Shown: piece after piece, positions 8,761 through 15,898 of the stretch
Position numbering within the stretch: position 1 is the first letter of the stretch
Layout: every line of letters begins with the position of its first letter
Virus record (IMG/VR): IMGVR_UViG_3300044984_002477
Span: 1 to 34,724 of that record
DNA: 34,724 nt
Reading direction: 5' to 3' (one strand)
Source of the DNA: a virus
Program-made: the position numbers and the translations under genes
Notes under the pieces: generated by a model
What the model saw: only the letters and a program-made list of their open reading frames with translations
What the model was told of the DNA's origin: nothing
The model's database searches: none

Positions 8761-9279
8761 TTAACCGTCCAAAAATTCTGAAAATTCTAAATCATACAAT
8801 ACACTATCAATATCGTGTACTTCTAATAAGTATAGTATATAACTACTAACACTACTACCTCTACCCACACCCCATACTACATTATGTTGCTTATATGTAT
8901 CGATAATATAAATCATCGTACGTAATAAGTCTAATAGATTTAACGATTTATAAACATTTAGCTCATACTTTACCCGATTAAATCTTTTATAAAACTCATT
9001 ATCAGTACAACCAATGCACATATCTATTAATTTTGTTGTAATATACTTATCCACATCTAATGTTAAATATTGATTAGGTATATTCCAACTTGTATCTAAT
9101 GCACCAATCTTACTCTTAACCGTTATTGGATGCTCTACTAATTTATTATACTGAATTAACTCATCAGTTAAATGATTAACACAAATATTAGGTAAATTAA
9201 TATATTGCATGATATCAGCTGAATCAACTTCATACGACCCATCATACCATAAGATACCATTATTTAATTGTGTTTTCAT
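8761..9279 (-). CDS. DnaE-like (C-family polymerase) palm fragment
   Basis: The protein has 172 residues. Residues about 97-170 follow bacterial DNA polymerase III alpha in order: a helix like YRERLEYELEVI (here YKRFNRVKYELNVYKSL), a second helix before the motif, VWGVGRGSSVSSY (135-147, DnaE: GPGRGS-x-AGS), then HDIDSVLYDLEFSEFL (DnaE: TDIDPLxYxLLFERFL). The protein stops exactly where DnaE continues into its catalytic P-D-x-D-x-D segment, so it lacks two of the catalytic aspartates and cannot be a polymerase alone. Nucleotide or primer-template binding is a guess. T4-like phages replicate with a B-family enzyme. Its ATG overlaps the upstream gene's stop (ATGA). Confidence 0.65.
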   Translation of the reverse strand: MKTQLNNGILWYDGSYEVDSADIMQYINLPNICVNHLTDELIQYNKLVEHPITVKSKIGALDTSWNIPNQYLTLDVDKYITTKLIDMCIGCTDNEFYKRFNRVKYELNVYKSLNLLDLLRTMIYIIDTYKQHNVVWGVGRGSSVSSYILYLLEVHDIDSVLYDLEFSEFLDG

Positions 9280-9590
9280 ATAAATTCAGCTGCTTGTCCG
9301 TTATCATATGTTACTGCAGTTAATGGCACCTCTAATGGACTAGCTTGCTCTGGAGTCCATAATGGTATATTTGGTTGTTGATAGCCATAATTTTGATTGT
9401 ATTGTGGTTGCTGATACTGTGGTTGCTGAGCAAGCGCAATATCTTCTTGTTCGGATAATAGATTAATCTTATCACGAATTTTATTCCACTGTGATTTATT
9501 TGGAGTCCAGTCACCTTCCTGCATATCTTGAATACCTGATATCCAAGATTTAAACTCACTAACTGAAATTTCTGATCGTTTTTTTGCCAT
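9276..9590 (-). CDS. Phage protein with Gln/Pro-rich linker
   Basis: The protein has 104 residues. The N-terminal half (ISVSEFKSWISGIQDM, WTPNKSQWNKIRDKI) resembles a small conserved family of T4-like phages with a W-T-P-x-x-x-Q-W-x-x-I signature. The second half is a Gln/Tyr/Pro linker (QQPQYQQPQYNQNYGYQQ) and a short hydrophobic end. Function is unknown. It is coupled by ATGA to the DnaE-like fragment. Confidence 0.55.
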   Translation of the reverse strand: MAKKRSEISVSEFKSWISGIQDMQEGDWTPNKSQWNKIRDKINLLSEQEDIALAQQPQYQQPQYNQNYGYQQPNIPLWTPEQASPLEVPLTAVTYDNGQAAEFI

Positions 9591-9607
9591 CTGTAATACC
9601 TTAATAA

Positions 9608-10099
9608 TTAATAATTAATTAAATCGTTTGCTGTTTTGTTCTTTAAGAACCGACTATACGCATCAGAGAACGATAAGCAGACCCACTTACCATCACCGAC
9701 ATCATGGCAGGTCATTAAGTTTCTATTATAGGTAGGATAAATGTTTGATTCAACCGGTAACCAATCTACAACATGTATCTGTAAAAATTCAGGTTGTGAT
9801 ATATGTGCACCATATACTAACGCATAAAAAGTGCTATTAGATAACCCAGATGCCTGAACAGCATCTAATTGAGTTGTTTCAGGATCGCATACCAGTACAT
9901 ACCAATATGAAGGAACGTTTAATAATCGGCCATTAATATTGAGTGTAACAGTACTGCAATTATTTTCTTCAAGTACTCGTATATTAACTAATACAAAATC
10001 CATTTCTTTTAGATTTAAATACCATACAAAGTTAGTTCGTAATGGTGTTCTAATATCATTAATTACCAGCGGGAGCCCTTCCGGATCATGTAAGATCAT
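9608..10099 (-). CDS. Unknown protein downstream of uvsW
   Basis: The protein has 163 residues, a balanced globular composition, many aromatic residues, and no signal peptide or membrane helix. Visible elements are RTPLRTNFVWYLNLKEMDF near residue 20 and a C-terminal CHDVGDGKWVCLSFSDAY segment with a Cys-x(9)-Cys pair. The family was not recognised. It starts nine bases after the UvsW C-terminal half and is probably co-transcribed. Confidence 0.5.
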   Translation of the reverse strand: MILHDPEGLPLVINDIRTPLRTNFVWYLNLKEMDFVLVNIRVLEENNCSTVTLNINGRLLNVPSYWYVLVCDPETTQLDAVQASGLSNSTFYALVYGAHISQPEFLQIHVVDWLPVESNIYPTYNRNLMTCHDVGDGKWVCLSFSDAYSRFLKNKTANDLINY

Positions 10100-10108
10100 G
10101 TATCTACC

Positions 10109-10996
10109 TTATTCTATTTTGTCGTAATTAATTAAACATCTTTGATGCGGGTACCCCGCTGCCTTATAATATGAAACTCTTTTCTTCATGCGCCCATTAG
10201 CTGATGATAAGTTGCTGCATATATCAATAATATTAACATTATCCTTATCAGCACTCTTACGTAATCCCCGACCTATTTGCTGAATAGTATTAATAAATGA
10301 TTTACCTGCATCTATATAAATGAGGTTAAAAATTCTATCGATACTTAATCCAACACCAGCAATTTGCTTTGTACATATTACCACCATATCATTATTTGTT
10401 TCAAATAAATCATAAATGGTTGTTCTAAGATTTACCTTATCTGCCCCATTTAAAACATAAGAATTTGGAATTAATTCATGTAATTCTTTTCCAAACTTAA
10501 TGGTGTTTACTAATATTAACGTATTACTTATGCTACTTTTTTGTTGGGTTTCAATTACAAAATCCGCGATCCACTTCTTTCTATTGAGATTTACTTTAAA
10601 GAAATGCTCTTCTTCTTCATACATAAGATCGTGTGGCTTTGGAACACCATTTGCAAGTAAGTAATTAATATCGTTTAATTGCATTACAGTTATGTTAGGA
10701 ACAGCTAACCACTCTTTAGCAATCAATTCTTTAGCACTTACTGAATGAATTACCGGACCTAATGCAATATGAGTTCTTAATTTCTCAATTGGCTCATCTG
10801 GTAGCGTACCGGTTAATCCGTACCTATGAACTATATTATTACCATAATCGGTTAATAGTTCAAACAGCTTACTAGCTTTAGATCCGTGGCAGTTGGAAAC
10901 AACTACGTTATTAGCGACGTAGTTGTTGTTCTTAGATACGTGCAAGTTATACACGATGTCTGGTCTTTCAATTTCAATTTTTGATTTTATTTTCAT
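10109..10996 (-). CDS. uvsW: UvsW helicase, C-terminal half led by C-intein
   Basis: The protein has 295 residues. Residues 1-35 are a C-intein (VYNLHV, NNYVANNVVVSN). Residue Cys36 resumes the helicase with CHGSKASK, the second half of the DECH box. Further SF2 motifs follow: YGLTGTLPDE (motif III region), then GVGLSIDRI and QQIGRGLRK (motif VI). UvsW in T4 is a 3'-5' helicase that unwinds R-loops and branched recombination intermediates. This half lacks the Walker A and DE residues and can work only after trans-splicing to the product of 11295-13313. A TATAAT lies 7-12 bases before the ATG with no ribosome binding site, suggesting its own nearly leaderless transcript. Confidence 0.88.
   Translation of the reverse strand: MKIKSKIEIERPDIVYNLHVSKNNNYVANNVVVSNCHGSKASKLFELLTDYGNNIVHRYGLTGTLPDEPIEKLRTHIALGPVIHSVSAKELIAKEWLAVPNITVMQLNDINYLLANGVPKPHDLMYEEEEHFFKVNLNRKKWIADFVIETQQKSSISNTLILVNTIKFGKELHELIPNSYVLNGADKVNLRTTIYDLFETNNDMVVICTKQIAGVGLSIDRIFNLIYIDAGKSFINTIQQIGRGLRKSADKDNVNIIDICSNLSSANGRMKKRVSYYKAAGYPHQRCLINYDKIE
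10892..10996 (-). other. C-terminal half of split intein (IntC, 35 residues)
   Basis: MKIKSKIEIERPDIVYNLHV leads into NNYVANNVVVSN, ending at Asn35 with Cys36 as the +1 nucleophile. Length and motif order match natural IntC pieces such as those of cyanobacterial DnaE and gp41-1. The penultimate residue is Ser, not the common His, and block F has Asn (VYNL) where Asp (VYDL) is usual. Confidence 0.85.
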
Positions 10997-11002
10997 TCAT
11001 GT

Positions 11003-11008
11003 ATTATA
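11003..11008 (-). promoter_or_regulatory. Candidate -10 (TATAAT) for the UvsW C-half gene
   Basis: TATAAT on the minus strand sits 7-12 bases before the ATG at 10996. A transcript starting at normal distance would begin at or next to the start codon. Confidence 0.35.
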
Positions 11009-11049
11009 GTATGAATAATATTAGTTATCAACTAATTTAGTACCACATT

Positions 11050-11277
11050 CTACATATATTTTGCAAACTTTACTGCTTCTCTTGGACGTAACGTCTTTTT
11101 GTTGTCTGATATGACGATAAAATCGCCATCAAAAACGTACTGCTTGTTACCATGCTGATCGTAAATAAATGGTACTACGGCTGCTCTATAAAATTTTGAT
11201 GTTCTTGTATCTGATGTATTTACATACCCGTCTTCTAACCCAGGCACGTATCGTACTACACTAAAACTATGATTCAT
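11050..11277 (-). CDS. Small gene inserted between the two uvsW halves
   Basis: The 75-residue protein starts MNHSFSVVRYVPGLEDG and ends RPREAVKFAKYM. An AGGA ribosome binding site precedes the ATG. It is mixed beta in appearance (YVFDGDFIVISD), without the His/Asn/Cys clusters of HNH or the catalytic signatures of GIY-YIG, LAGLIDADG or Vsr-like homing nucleases. It separates the N-intein gene from the C-intein gene, the position often held by a free-standing endonuclease in fractured phage genes. No function is recognised. Confidence 0.6.
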   Translation of the reverse strand: MNHSFSVVRYVPGLEDGYVNTSDTRTSKFYRAAVVPFIYDQHGNKQYVFDGDFIVISDNKKTLRPREAVKFAKYM

Positions 11278-11294
11278 AGATAAATCCTTGAAAT

Positions 11295-13313
11295 TTAATA
11301 ACTAATTATGTCATGTGTTTCATTTAGCATATCCGCTCGTACGTATCCAATATCTGTTAATATCATATGATTACCAGTTACGTCGATAGTTGTATTATCT
11401 TCAAACGTTAATCTATACATTTTTTCGTTCGACGACTTTATCAGATTACGATGTGTTTTAATCACTATATCCGATTCAAATCTATTTTCGTTTACATTAT
11501 ATGATATTATTACTTGCCCAGCTATTATATTTTGAATTTCCTCGTAGTTCCCATTAGCTAATAATACCTTAGTATCACCAGCTAAACATTCATCAACCAC
11601 CACCATTTGAAATATTTTAATAAGGTGAGGGCAATGCTGTAAGGTTTGCCAAGTAGTTACAATATGATCATGATCAATCTCAGGTGACTTTGAGTTGTAA
11701 TGGTGTACATCTAACCCTAATTCCTTAAACTGTTTAATTGTTTGTACAATTAATGATGTAGCTGGCACAATGGTGAGTGTCTTACATCCCTTTTTAGCAT
11801 ATACATCACATATCACTGCGTTGAGAATAGTGTTATGTGTTATAATACAGTCGTCCGTTACATATAAATGATCCGGGTCATCAATCGATATACATCTAGT
11901 TAACTCCGGCTCACATCGCTCAATTGAATACACTCTGCGCATATGTACTCGTTTTTTCTCTTCCTGGTAGCACAAAAATACTTTCTTGGCATCGTGGTCT
12001 ACAAAAAAGAGATCAGGGTATTTATGATAGAAGTTGATTGTTTTTATCGGTCTGTCACCAGTCACTGGTTCATCTACCTCATCAAAATCTTCAGTTAAAT
12101 TTGATGTACTACCTTGTATGATACGACCACCTTGTAAGTGTATCATATCCTTGAGGTCATTGATGATATCAGTATTAATAACAACAAACGTAACAACACC
12201 TTGAATGTATGATAGTGAGCAAGTAGTGCTACACACACCTTGTAAGAAATTTAATCGATCAGCTGCAGTAGTAAAAATATATTCATGTGGAATCCCTTTT
12301 ACTTCTCTAGTTACATATGATAAGTAATCATATAACCGTTGCGAATCATCGTTAGTGGGCTTAATTACTATTTTTAATCCGTAAAGTATTACTCTAAAGC
12401 CTAATAATTCAAGCCAGGGTACCATCGTATTAACAGAGAATCCATTACCGGTTTTATTACGAACATGCACATATAAGTCATAACTTGTAGCCTTTACCAG
12501 TGGTAATAATGATCCTAATACAAACGGATCAATAACATACTCACGTTGTGCAAAATCTATTGGAATTGGAATTACTGGAATAAATGTTTTTTGTTTGGTA
12601 TTGTTTACACGGTGTAATAACTCAGTAGTGCTCTGAATATTAAACGCATCTTTACCATGGCGCAACCAATTACTATTATACGTCTTCCAAAGATGTTCTG
12701 GATTAGCATAAGTAAATCCGCCATCTGACATAGTAACTTTATATACCTCTGTAACACCTTGATTAAAAACACCGTTTATAGTAGCTATAGTGTTTTTAGG
12801 TGTTACTACTTCATCACCTACAGCTAGCTCACCCATAGTGCGCCAACCAGATGGAGTTAAGACCTTGCAATGCAAAGGTTGAGCTTTACCAAACCCGGTA
12901 CCAGCTAATGCAATACCGCTACCAGCAGCCAATAATTTATTAGCTGTTTCTATTTGATGATCTAATAACTCATATGGTTTGTTTGTCTTGTGAAATATCT
13001 TATGACTAAAGTATGTTTCATCAACATCATTAGCTTCATAGAAGGGAAACGTACGATTATCTTGAATATTAACTACATAACCTAAGCGTTTTAATCTACT
13101 AACGATCTCTGGCAATAGATAAAGAAAGGTATCACCATTTTTTTTAAAATATGCAATTTTACCATCCCAAACACCTAACTGGTATTTTGGCATATACTTA
13201 TAATTTGATTCAAATAAATTATACTTGTCAAATAAATCATCTATATGTTGACGCGCCATACCAACAAAAGTGCAGCGCACTTCGTCGTGTATCGTAACTG
13301 TAACATTACTCAT
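11295..13313 (-). CDS. uvsW: UvsW helicase, N-terminal half with cis intein and N-intein
   Basis: The protein has 672 residues in four parts. N-extein: residues 1-143, including LLDHQIETANKLL (Q-motif-like) and AGTGFGK (Walker A). Contiguous intein: 144-494. Middle extein: 495-575 (TILNAV, TIVPATSLIVQT, VTTWQTLQ, MVVVDE). N-intein: 576-672, followed directly by the stop. After cis-splicing the Walker A motif GFGKT is restored; after trans-splicing with the C-half gene, VVVDE joins CHGSKA to give a DECH box, as in T4 UvsW. The ATG overlaps the stop of the upstream gene (ATGA). No frameshift is needed to explain the break, because both edges coincide with intein ends. Confidence 0.9.
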   Translation of the reverse strand: MSNVTVTIHDEVRCTFVGMARQHIDDLFDKYNLFESNYKYMPKYQLGVWDGKIAYFKKNGDTFLYLLPEIVSRLKRLGYVVNIQDNRTFPFYEANDVDETYFSHKIFHKTNKPYELLDHQIETANKLLAAGSGIALAGTGFGKAQPLHCKVLTPSGWRTMGELAVGDEVVTPKNTIATINGVFNQGVTEVYKVTMSDGGFTYANPEHLWKTYNSNWLRHGKDAFNIQSTTELLHRVNNTKQKTFIPVIPIPIDFAQREYVIDPFVLGSLLPLVKATSYDLYVHVRNKTGNGFSVNTMVPWLELLGFRVILYGLKIVIKPTNDDSQRLYDYLSYVTREVKGIPHEYIFTTAADRLNFLQGVCSTTCSLSYIQGVVTFVVINTDIINDLKDMIHLQGGRIIQGSTSNLTEDFDEVDEPVTGDRPIKTINFYHKYPDLFFVDHDAKKVFLCYQEEKKRVHMRRVYSIERCEPELTRCISIDDPDHLYVTDDCIITHNTILNAVICDVYAKKGCKTLTIVPATSLIVQTIKQFKELGLDVHHYNSKSPEIDHDHIVTTWQTLQHCPHLIKIFQMVVVDECLAGDTKVLLANGNYEEIQNIIAGQVIISYNVNENRFESDIVIKTHRNLIKSSNEKMYRLTFEDNTTIDVTGNHMILTDIGYVRADMLNETHDIISY
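11298..11588 (-). other. N-terminal half of split intein (IntN, 97 residues)
   Basis: The segment begins CLAGDTKVLLANG (block A) directly after VVVDE. Its block B is T-G-N-H (residues 646-649 of the host protein, consensus TxxH), and it ends HDIISY-stop. The size matches natural IntN pieces of about 90-105 residues. Its partner IntC starts at 10996. Confidence 0.87.
11832..12884 (-). other. Class 3-type intein in UvsW Walker A, decayed LAGLIDADG
   Basis: The intein has 351 residues, from Ala144 (AQPLHCKVLTPSGW) to Asn494 (ITHN), with Thr495 as +1. The first residue is Ala, not Cys or Ser. Trp209 (PEHLWKT, block B), Cys474 (RCISIDD, block F) and Thr495 match the W-C-T triplet of class 3 inteins, in which the block F Cys is the first nucleophile. 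The central 180 residues resemble a LAGLIDADG endonuclease: FVLGSLLPL at 264-272 and FLQGVCSTTCS at 356-366 fall where LLGLLLGDG and FLQGLMDTDG would be. The catalytic Asp residues are gone, so the nuclease is probably dead. Confidence 0.85.
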
Positions 13314-13777
13314 GAAATTATCCAGTCGTTGCTTTGAGCTACTATTAATCGAGTTAAATTGTTTAATGCGTAACCACGTGTGTGAAAGCTTTCATTAACT
13401 CGTTGAAATTGTTCGTATAATTCACTTATTTTTAGATACGGTTGTATCATTGCTAGGTATTCTGGATCATGTTTAATGTAATGATCTTTATCTTTAACTA
13501 CTAACACTCTATCCATCTTTTCAGTGCATTGCTTCCATAGCCGACCATACACTTCATCAAGTAGAACACTTACGTGTTCTTTTAGATATTTTACTTCAAT
13601 GCTCTGTTGATGATAATAATCAGCCCAACCAGTTTGCTCTGCATTAGCGATATCTATACGTTTACCAGATAAATGCAATACCTTTTCAGCTTCACTTAAA
13701 TCCTCTTTATAAACCGTAATTATTTGATCTAGGTTTTTAATATCTTTTTTAAGTAGTTCGAGGCTATTCATAGTCAT
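13310..13777 (-). CDS. Coiled-coil protein between uvsX and uvsW
   Basis: The protein has 155 residues and is nearly all helical. Heptad-like stretches run through residues 1-75 (SLELLKKDIKNLDQIITV, YLKEHVSVLLDEVYGR) and again at 118-140. It contains no enzymatic motif. It lies between two recombination genes and is coupled to uvsW by ATGA, so a recombination or replication accessory role is plausible. A second in-frame ATG lies at codon 3 and cannot be excluded as the start. Confidence 0.55.
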   Translation of the reverse strand: MTMNSLELLKKDIKNLDQIITVYKEDLSEAEKVLHLSGKRIDIANAEQTGWADYYHQQSIEVKYLKEHVSVLLDEVYGRLWKQCTEKMDRVLVVKDKDHYIKHDPEYLAMIQPYLKISELYEQFQRVNESFHTRGYALNNLTRLIVAQSNDWIIS

Positions 13778-13781
13778 CTTT

Positions 13782-13791
13782 TATATTATAA
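13782..13791 (-). promoter_or_regulatory. TTATAATATA promoter-like motif
   Basis: The minus-strand decamer TTATAATATA ends 5 bases before the ATG at 13777. The same decamer occurs twice upstream of gp32. It contains a perfect TATAAT; no good -35 is visible, as expected if a phage activator is used. Confidence 0.4.
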
Positions 13792-13800
13792 GTTATAATT

Positions 13801-13826
13801 GGTGCTGTATCAATAGACACAGCACC
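13801..13826 (-). terminator. Hairpin just after uvsX
   Basis: GGTGCTGT (13801-13808) pairs with ACAGCACC (13819-13826) eight bases past the uvsX stop. The minus-strand 3' flank is AATTATAACTT rather than a T-run, so it may attenuate or protect the uvsX mRNA rather than fully terminate it. Confidence 0.5.
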
Positions 13827-13833
13827 TACAAGC

Positions 13834-14889
13834 TTAAGGAGCTATTGGTGTTGTTGGAACTGTAATGCCAGACATATCTACTTCTTCATCATCACTGATT
13901 TGTAAGAATCGATTTTCTTGTGCAGCTAGCTCAAGAATTTGATCTGCATACTCAGCGATATCAGCTCCACGCCACTTTTTATCGCTATCTTTCATTGCAT
14001 ACCAACCACCAGTTTTAACAACAATACCGGTATTAACAGCAACATCAAGCAATCCACTGCATTCATTCATACCTGTATCATAAGGTACTTCAATGGTAAC
14101 GCTTTGAAATGGTTTAGTAAAGCGAGTTTTAAAGCCCTCAACTTTCATTCTAATACCTGATACATCAGTACCATCTTTTAATTTTAATCTTGATATTAAA
14201 AGAATTTGCGATAGCGGGTATCTAATCGAATCCGTAACTACCCATGCACCTTCACCTTTCATTAACTGCTCACGGCTAGCTGGATATACCTGCTTAGTCA
14301 CGATCATACTAGCATTTAAAGGTTTAATATCATTAACGAACACTTTAAGCATTTGTTTTATTTGTTTTGGATGTTGGCCTTGATCAGCATTAGCATCACC
14401 TTTATCATACTTTTCAGCTTCAGACTCAGTCATTAACATATCACAGCTATCTAGAGCTATTAATACTTGAGGACCTTTACCATCAGGGTAATCTTCACGA
14501 TAACCTTTAAAGAACGCACTAACAATAGAAATTACATGAGATATTTTACTAACTTGAATACAATTATAGTTTTCGTTAGTAACATCAATACCAATAGCGG
14601 TTGCCCAATCATCATCGAATGCATTTTCACTATCAAGTAGAAGAATATAAGCTCCTTCTTTTTGTGCTTGCTTAATGATATTAGCTAATAAAAAGCTTTT
14701 ACCTGCACCACTTGGACCAGCTAAGCCGGTTACACGACCTTGACCAATACAATGCTGAAAGTTACCACTTATAATTTTATTTAATACGTAGTTGCCTGAT
14801 CCAAACCAATAATTAGGTGGAGATGTATCAGTTGACACACCATCACCCATCTTATTGACTGTTTTATTGAAGTCTTTAAGAAATTTCAT
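13834..14889 (-). CDS. uvsX: UvsX RecA-like recombinase
   Basis: The protein has 351 residues, close to T4 UvsX. Walker A is GPSGAGKS at 58-65; ILLLDSENAF follows near residue 75 and VLIALDS (Walker B) near residue 140. The DNA-loop region includes GDANADQGQHPKQIKQM. The C-terminus is acidic (ISDDEEVDMS), as in the T4 protein. UvsX forms filaments on single-stranded DNA and drives strand exchange and recombination-dependent replication with UvsY, gp32 and UvsW. It contains no intein, although the homologous P-loop site is a common one. It sits between queD and the coiled-coil gene on the minus strand; a hairpin follows it. Confidence 0.95.
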   Translation of the reverse strand: MKFLKDFNKTVNKMGDGVSTDTSPPNYWFGSGNYVLNKIISGNFQHCIGQGRVTGLAGPSGAGKSFLLANIIKQAQKEGAYILLLDSENAFDDDWATAIGIDVTNENYNCIQVSKISHVISIVSAFFKGYREDYPDGKGPQVLIALDSCDMLMTESEAEKYDKGDANADQGQHPKQIKQMLKVFVNDIKPLNASMIVTKQVYPASREQLMKGEGAWVVTDSIRYPLSQILLISRLKLKDGTDVSGIRMKVEGFKTRFTKPFQSVTIEVPYDTGMNECSGLLDVAVNTGIVVKTGGWYAMKDSDKKWRGADIAEYADQILELAAQENRFLQISDDEEVDMSGITVPTTPIAP

Positions 14890-15075
14890 GTTTATACCTT
14901 GTAAACTTAAGGGAGAACAAGTGACAATAATAAATCAATAGATGTGTATTAAAATATTACGATCACTTGTTAGCAATGGGAATAACAGCTATTAGCGTTA
15001 TACTATCGTTATAACAATACCATTGAACAGTAACGCTAGAGTAATCTCACTGTAGTAGTCTTAATACCAGACATA
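14890..15075 (-). promoter_or_regulatory. 186-base structured leader region upstream of uvsX
   Basis: This is the longest gene-free stretch of the replication cluster. It holds two nested inverted repeats: TAGCGTTA (14993-15000) with TAACGCTA (15031-15038), and AACAAGTGA (14916-14924) with TCACTTGTT (14963-14971). A minus-strand TATAATATG lies at its upstream edge, just before 15070. No plausible small gene was found beyond a 12-codon frame. It is probably the promoter plus a folded 5' leader of uvsX. Confidence 0.45.
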
Positions 15076-15657
15076 TTATACCTGTTGTTCTACTACTGGG
15101 TTAACAAATGGAACACCATTTAACAATTTATTCCACATATCAGGATCTTTCCACTCACTCTTAATTTCATCGCTGATATGAATATCAGATAGTTCGTATG
15201 GAAAGTAAACTAAATCGTCTTGGAATGACTCAGCATAACCTGTAGTAGTTTCATGAACACGAACTGATGTTATACGAACACCTTCTTCACCATTGTTAAA
15301 CTCTGTATTTTTTACAATCTTATCTAAAACGAATAAGAACATAAGTGAAAGAGCTTCAGCTGAAGGACTTACAGGCATTTCAATATAACGTGATGAGTTC
15401 TTAATCATAAAATCTTTAAACTCTTGAGTTTCAAGATTCCAAGCTGTATAAGTATGATCAAACGAGTCGATAAAATTACCGATCGTATGTTTCATAAGAC
15501 CAAAATCCATTACCATTTGACCGTTATCTAATCCGTCAGCGGTAAAGAATACTTCTACTACATATGAATGACCGTGAATTGATTGCTTACATCTAATAGA
15601 TGAGCAATTACGTACGATATGAGCGCCTTCAAATTTAAACTGTTTTCTAATAATCAT
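15076..15657 (-). CDS. queD: QueD / 6-pyruvoyl-tetrahydropterin synthase family
   Basis: The protein has 193 residues. Zinc ligands His13 (FEGAHIV), His28 and His30 (IHGHSY), catalytic Cys23, the DH pair at 67-68 (FDHTYT) and Glu136 (VHETTTGYAE) are all present. QueD converts dihydroneopterin triphosphate to 6-carboxytetrahydropterin, the first committed step to 7-deazaguanines (preQ0, queuosine). Phages use the pathway to modify tRNA or to replace guanine in their own DNA. The protein is about 70 residues longer than bacterial QueD, with insertions around 70-105 and an added C-terminal tail. No queC, queE or folE is in the window, so the pathway must be completed elsewhere. Confidence 0.85.
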   Translation of the reverse strand: MIIRKQFKFEGAHIVRNCSSIRCKQSIHGHSYVVEVFFTADGLDNGQMVMDFGLMKHTIGNFIDSFDHTYTAWNLETQEFKDFMIKNSSRYIEMPVSPSAEALSLMFLFVLDKIVKNTEFNNGEEGVRITSVRVHETTTGYAESFQDDLVYFPYELSDIHISDEIKSEWKDPDMWNKLLNGVPFVNPVVEQQV

Positions 15658-15668
15658 TTTAAGTTTAC

Positions 15669-15854
15669 CTATTGTTGTTCAGGTTGATTGGATTTAACTG
15701 ATGCTGATGGTGAATAGCTATGGTCGTATGAAGTTCGTGCGAATGCTTGGTCATCGAGCATTATTTTAGCTGCAGGGCTAAATATCTCACCAACTACAAA
15801 ACTAATCATACCAAAGACCGTAATCAACCAGAACACTATTGCTAGTTTTTTCAT
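15669..15854 (-). CDS. Small single-pass membrane protein
   Basis: The 61-residue protein has two lysines and then a hydrophobic segment (LAIVFWLITVFGMISFVVG), followed by a polar tail rich in Ser, Pro and Gln. It is likely an inner-membrane anchor with a short exposed tail. An ideal ribosome binding site (AGGAGG, 7 bases before the ATG) argues for strong translation. It lies between the gp32 terminator and queD. Function is unknown. Confidence 0.6.
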   Translation of the reverse strand: MKKLAIVFWLITVFGMISFVVGEIFSPAAKIMLDDQAFARTSYDHSYSPSASVKSNQPEQQ

Positions 15855-15869
15855 AAAACACCTCCTAGA

Positions 15870-15893
15870 TAAAAGACGGACGTCCTTGTCCGT
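15870..15893 (-). terminator. Terminator after gp32
   Basis: The stem ACGGAC (15876-15881) and GTCCGT (15888-15893) begins six bases beyond the gp32 stop. On the minus strand it is followed by CTTTTAT. T4 gene 32 likewise ends in its own terminator. Confidence 0.6.
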
Positions 15894-15898
15894 GTAGA

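Noticed and set aside
9332-9559. Second minus-strand frame overlapping the Gln/Pro-rich gene
   Set aside because: It lies wholly inside 9276-9590, which has the better start, the ATGA coupling and a phage-like N-terminal motif.
10997-11297. uvsW read as a pseudogene broken by frameshift or nonsense mutation
   Set aside because: Both break points coincide exactly with intein block ends (HDIISY-stop and a Met-led C-intein), and a separate gene lies between, so a split intein explains the gap better than decay.
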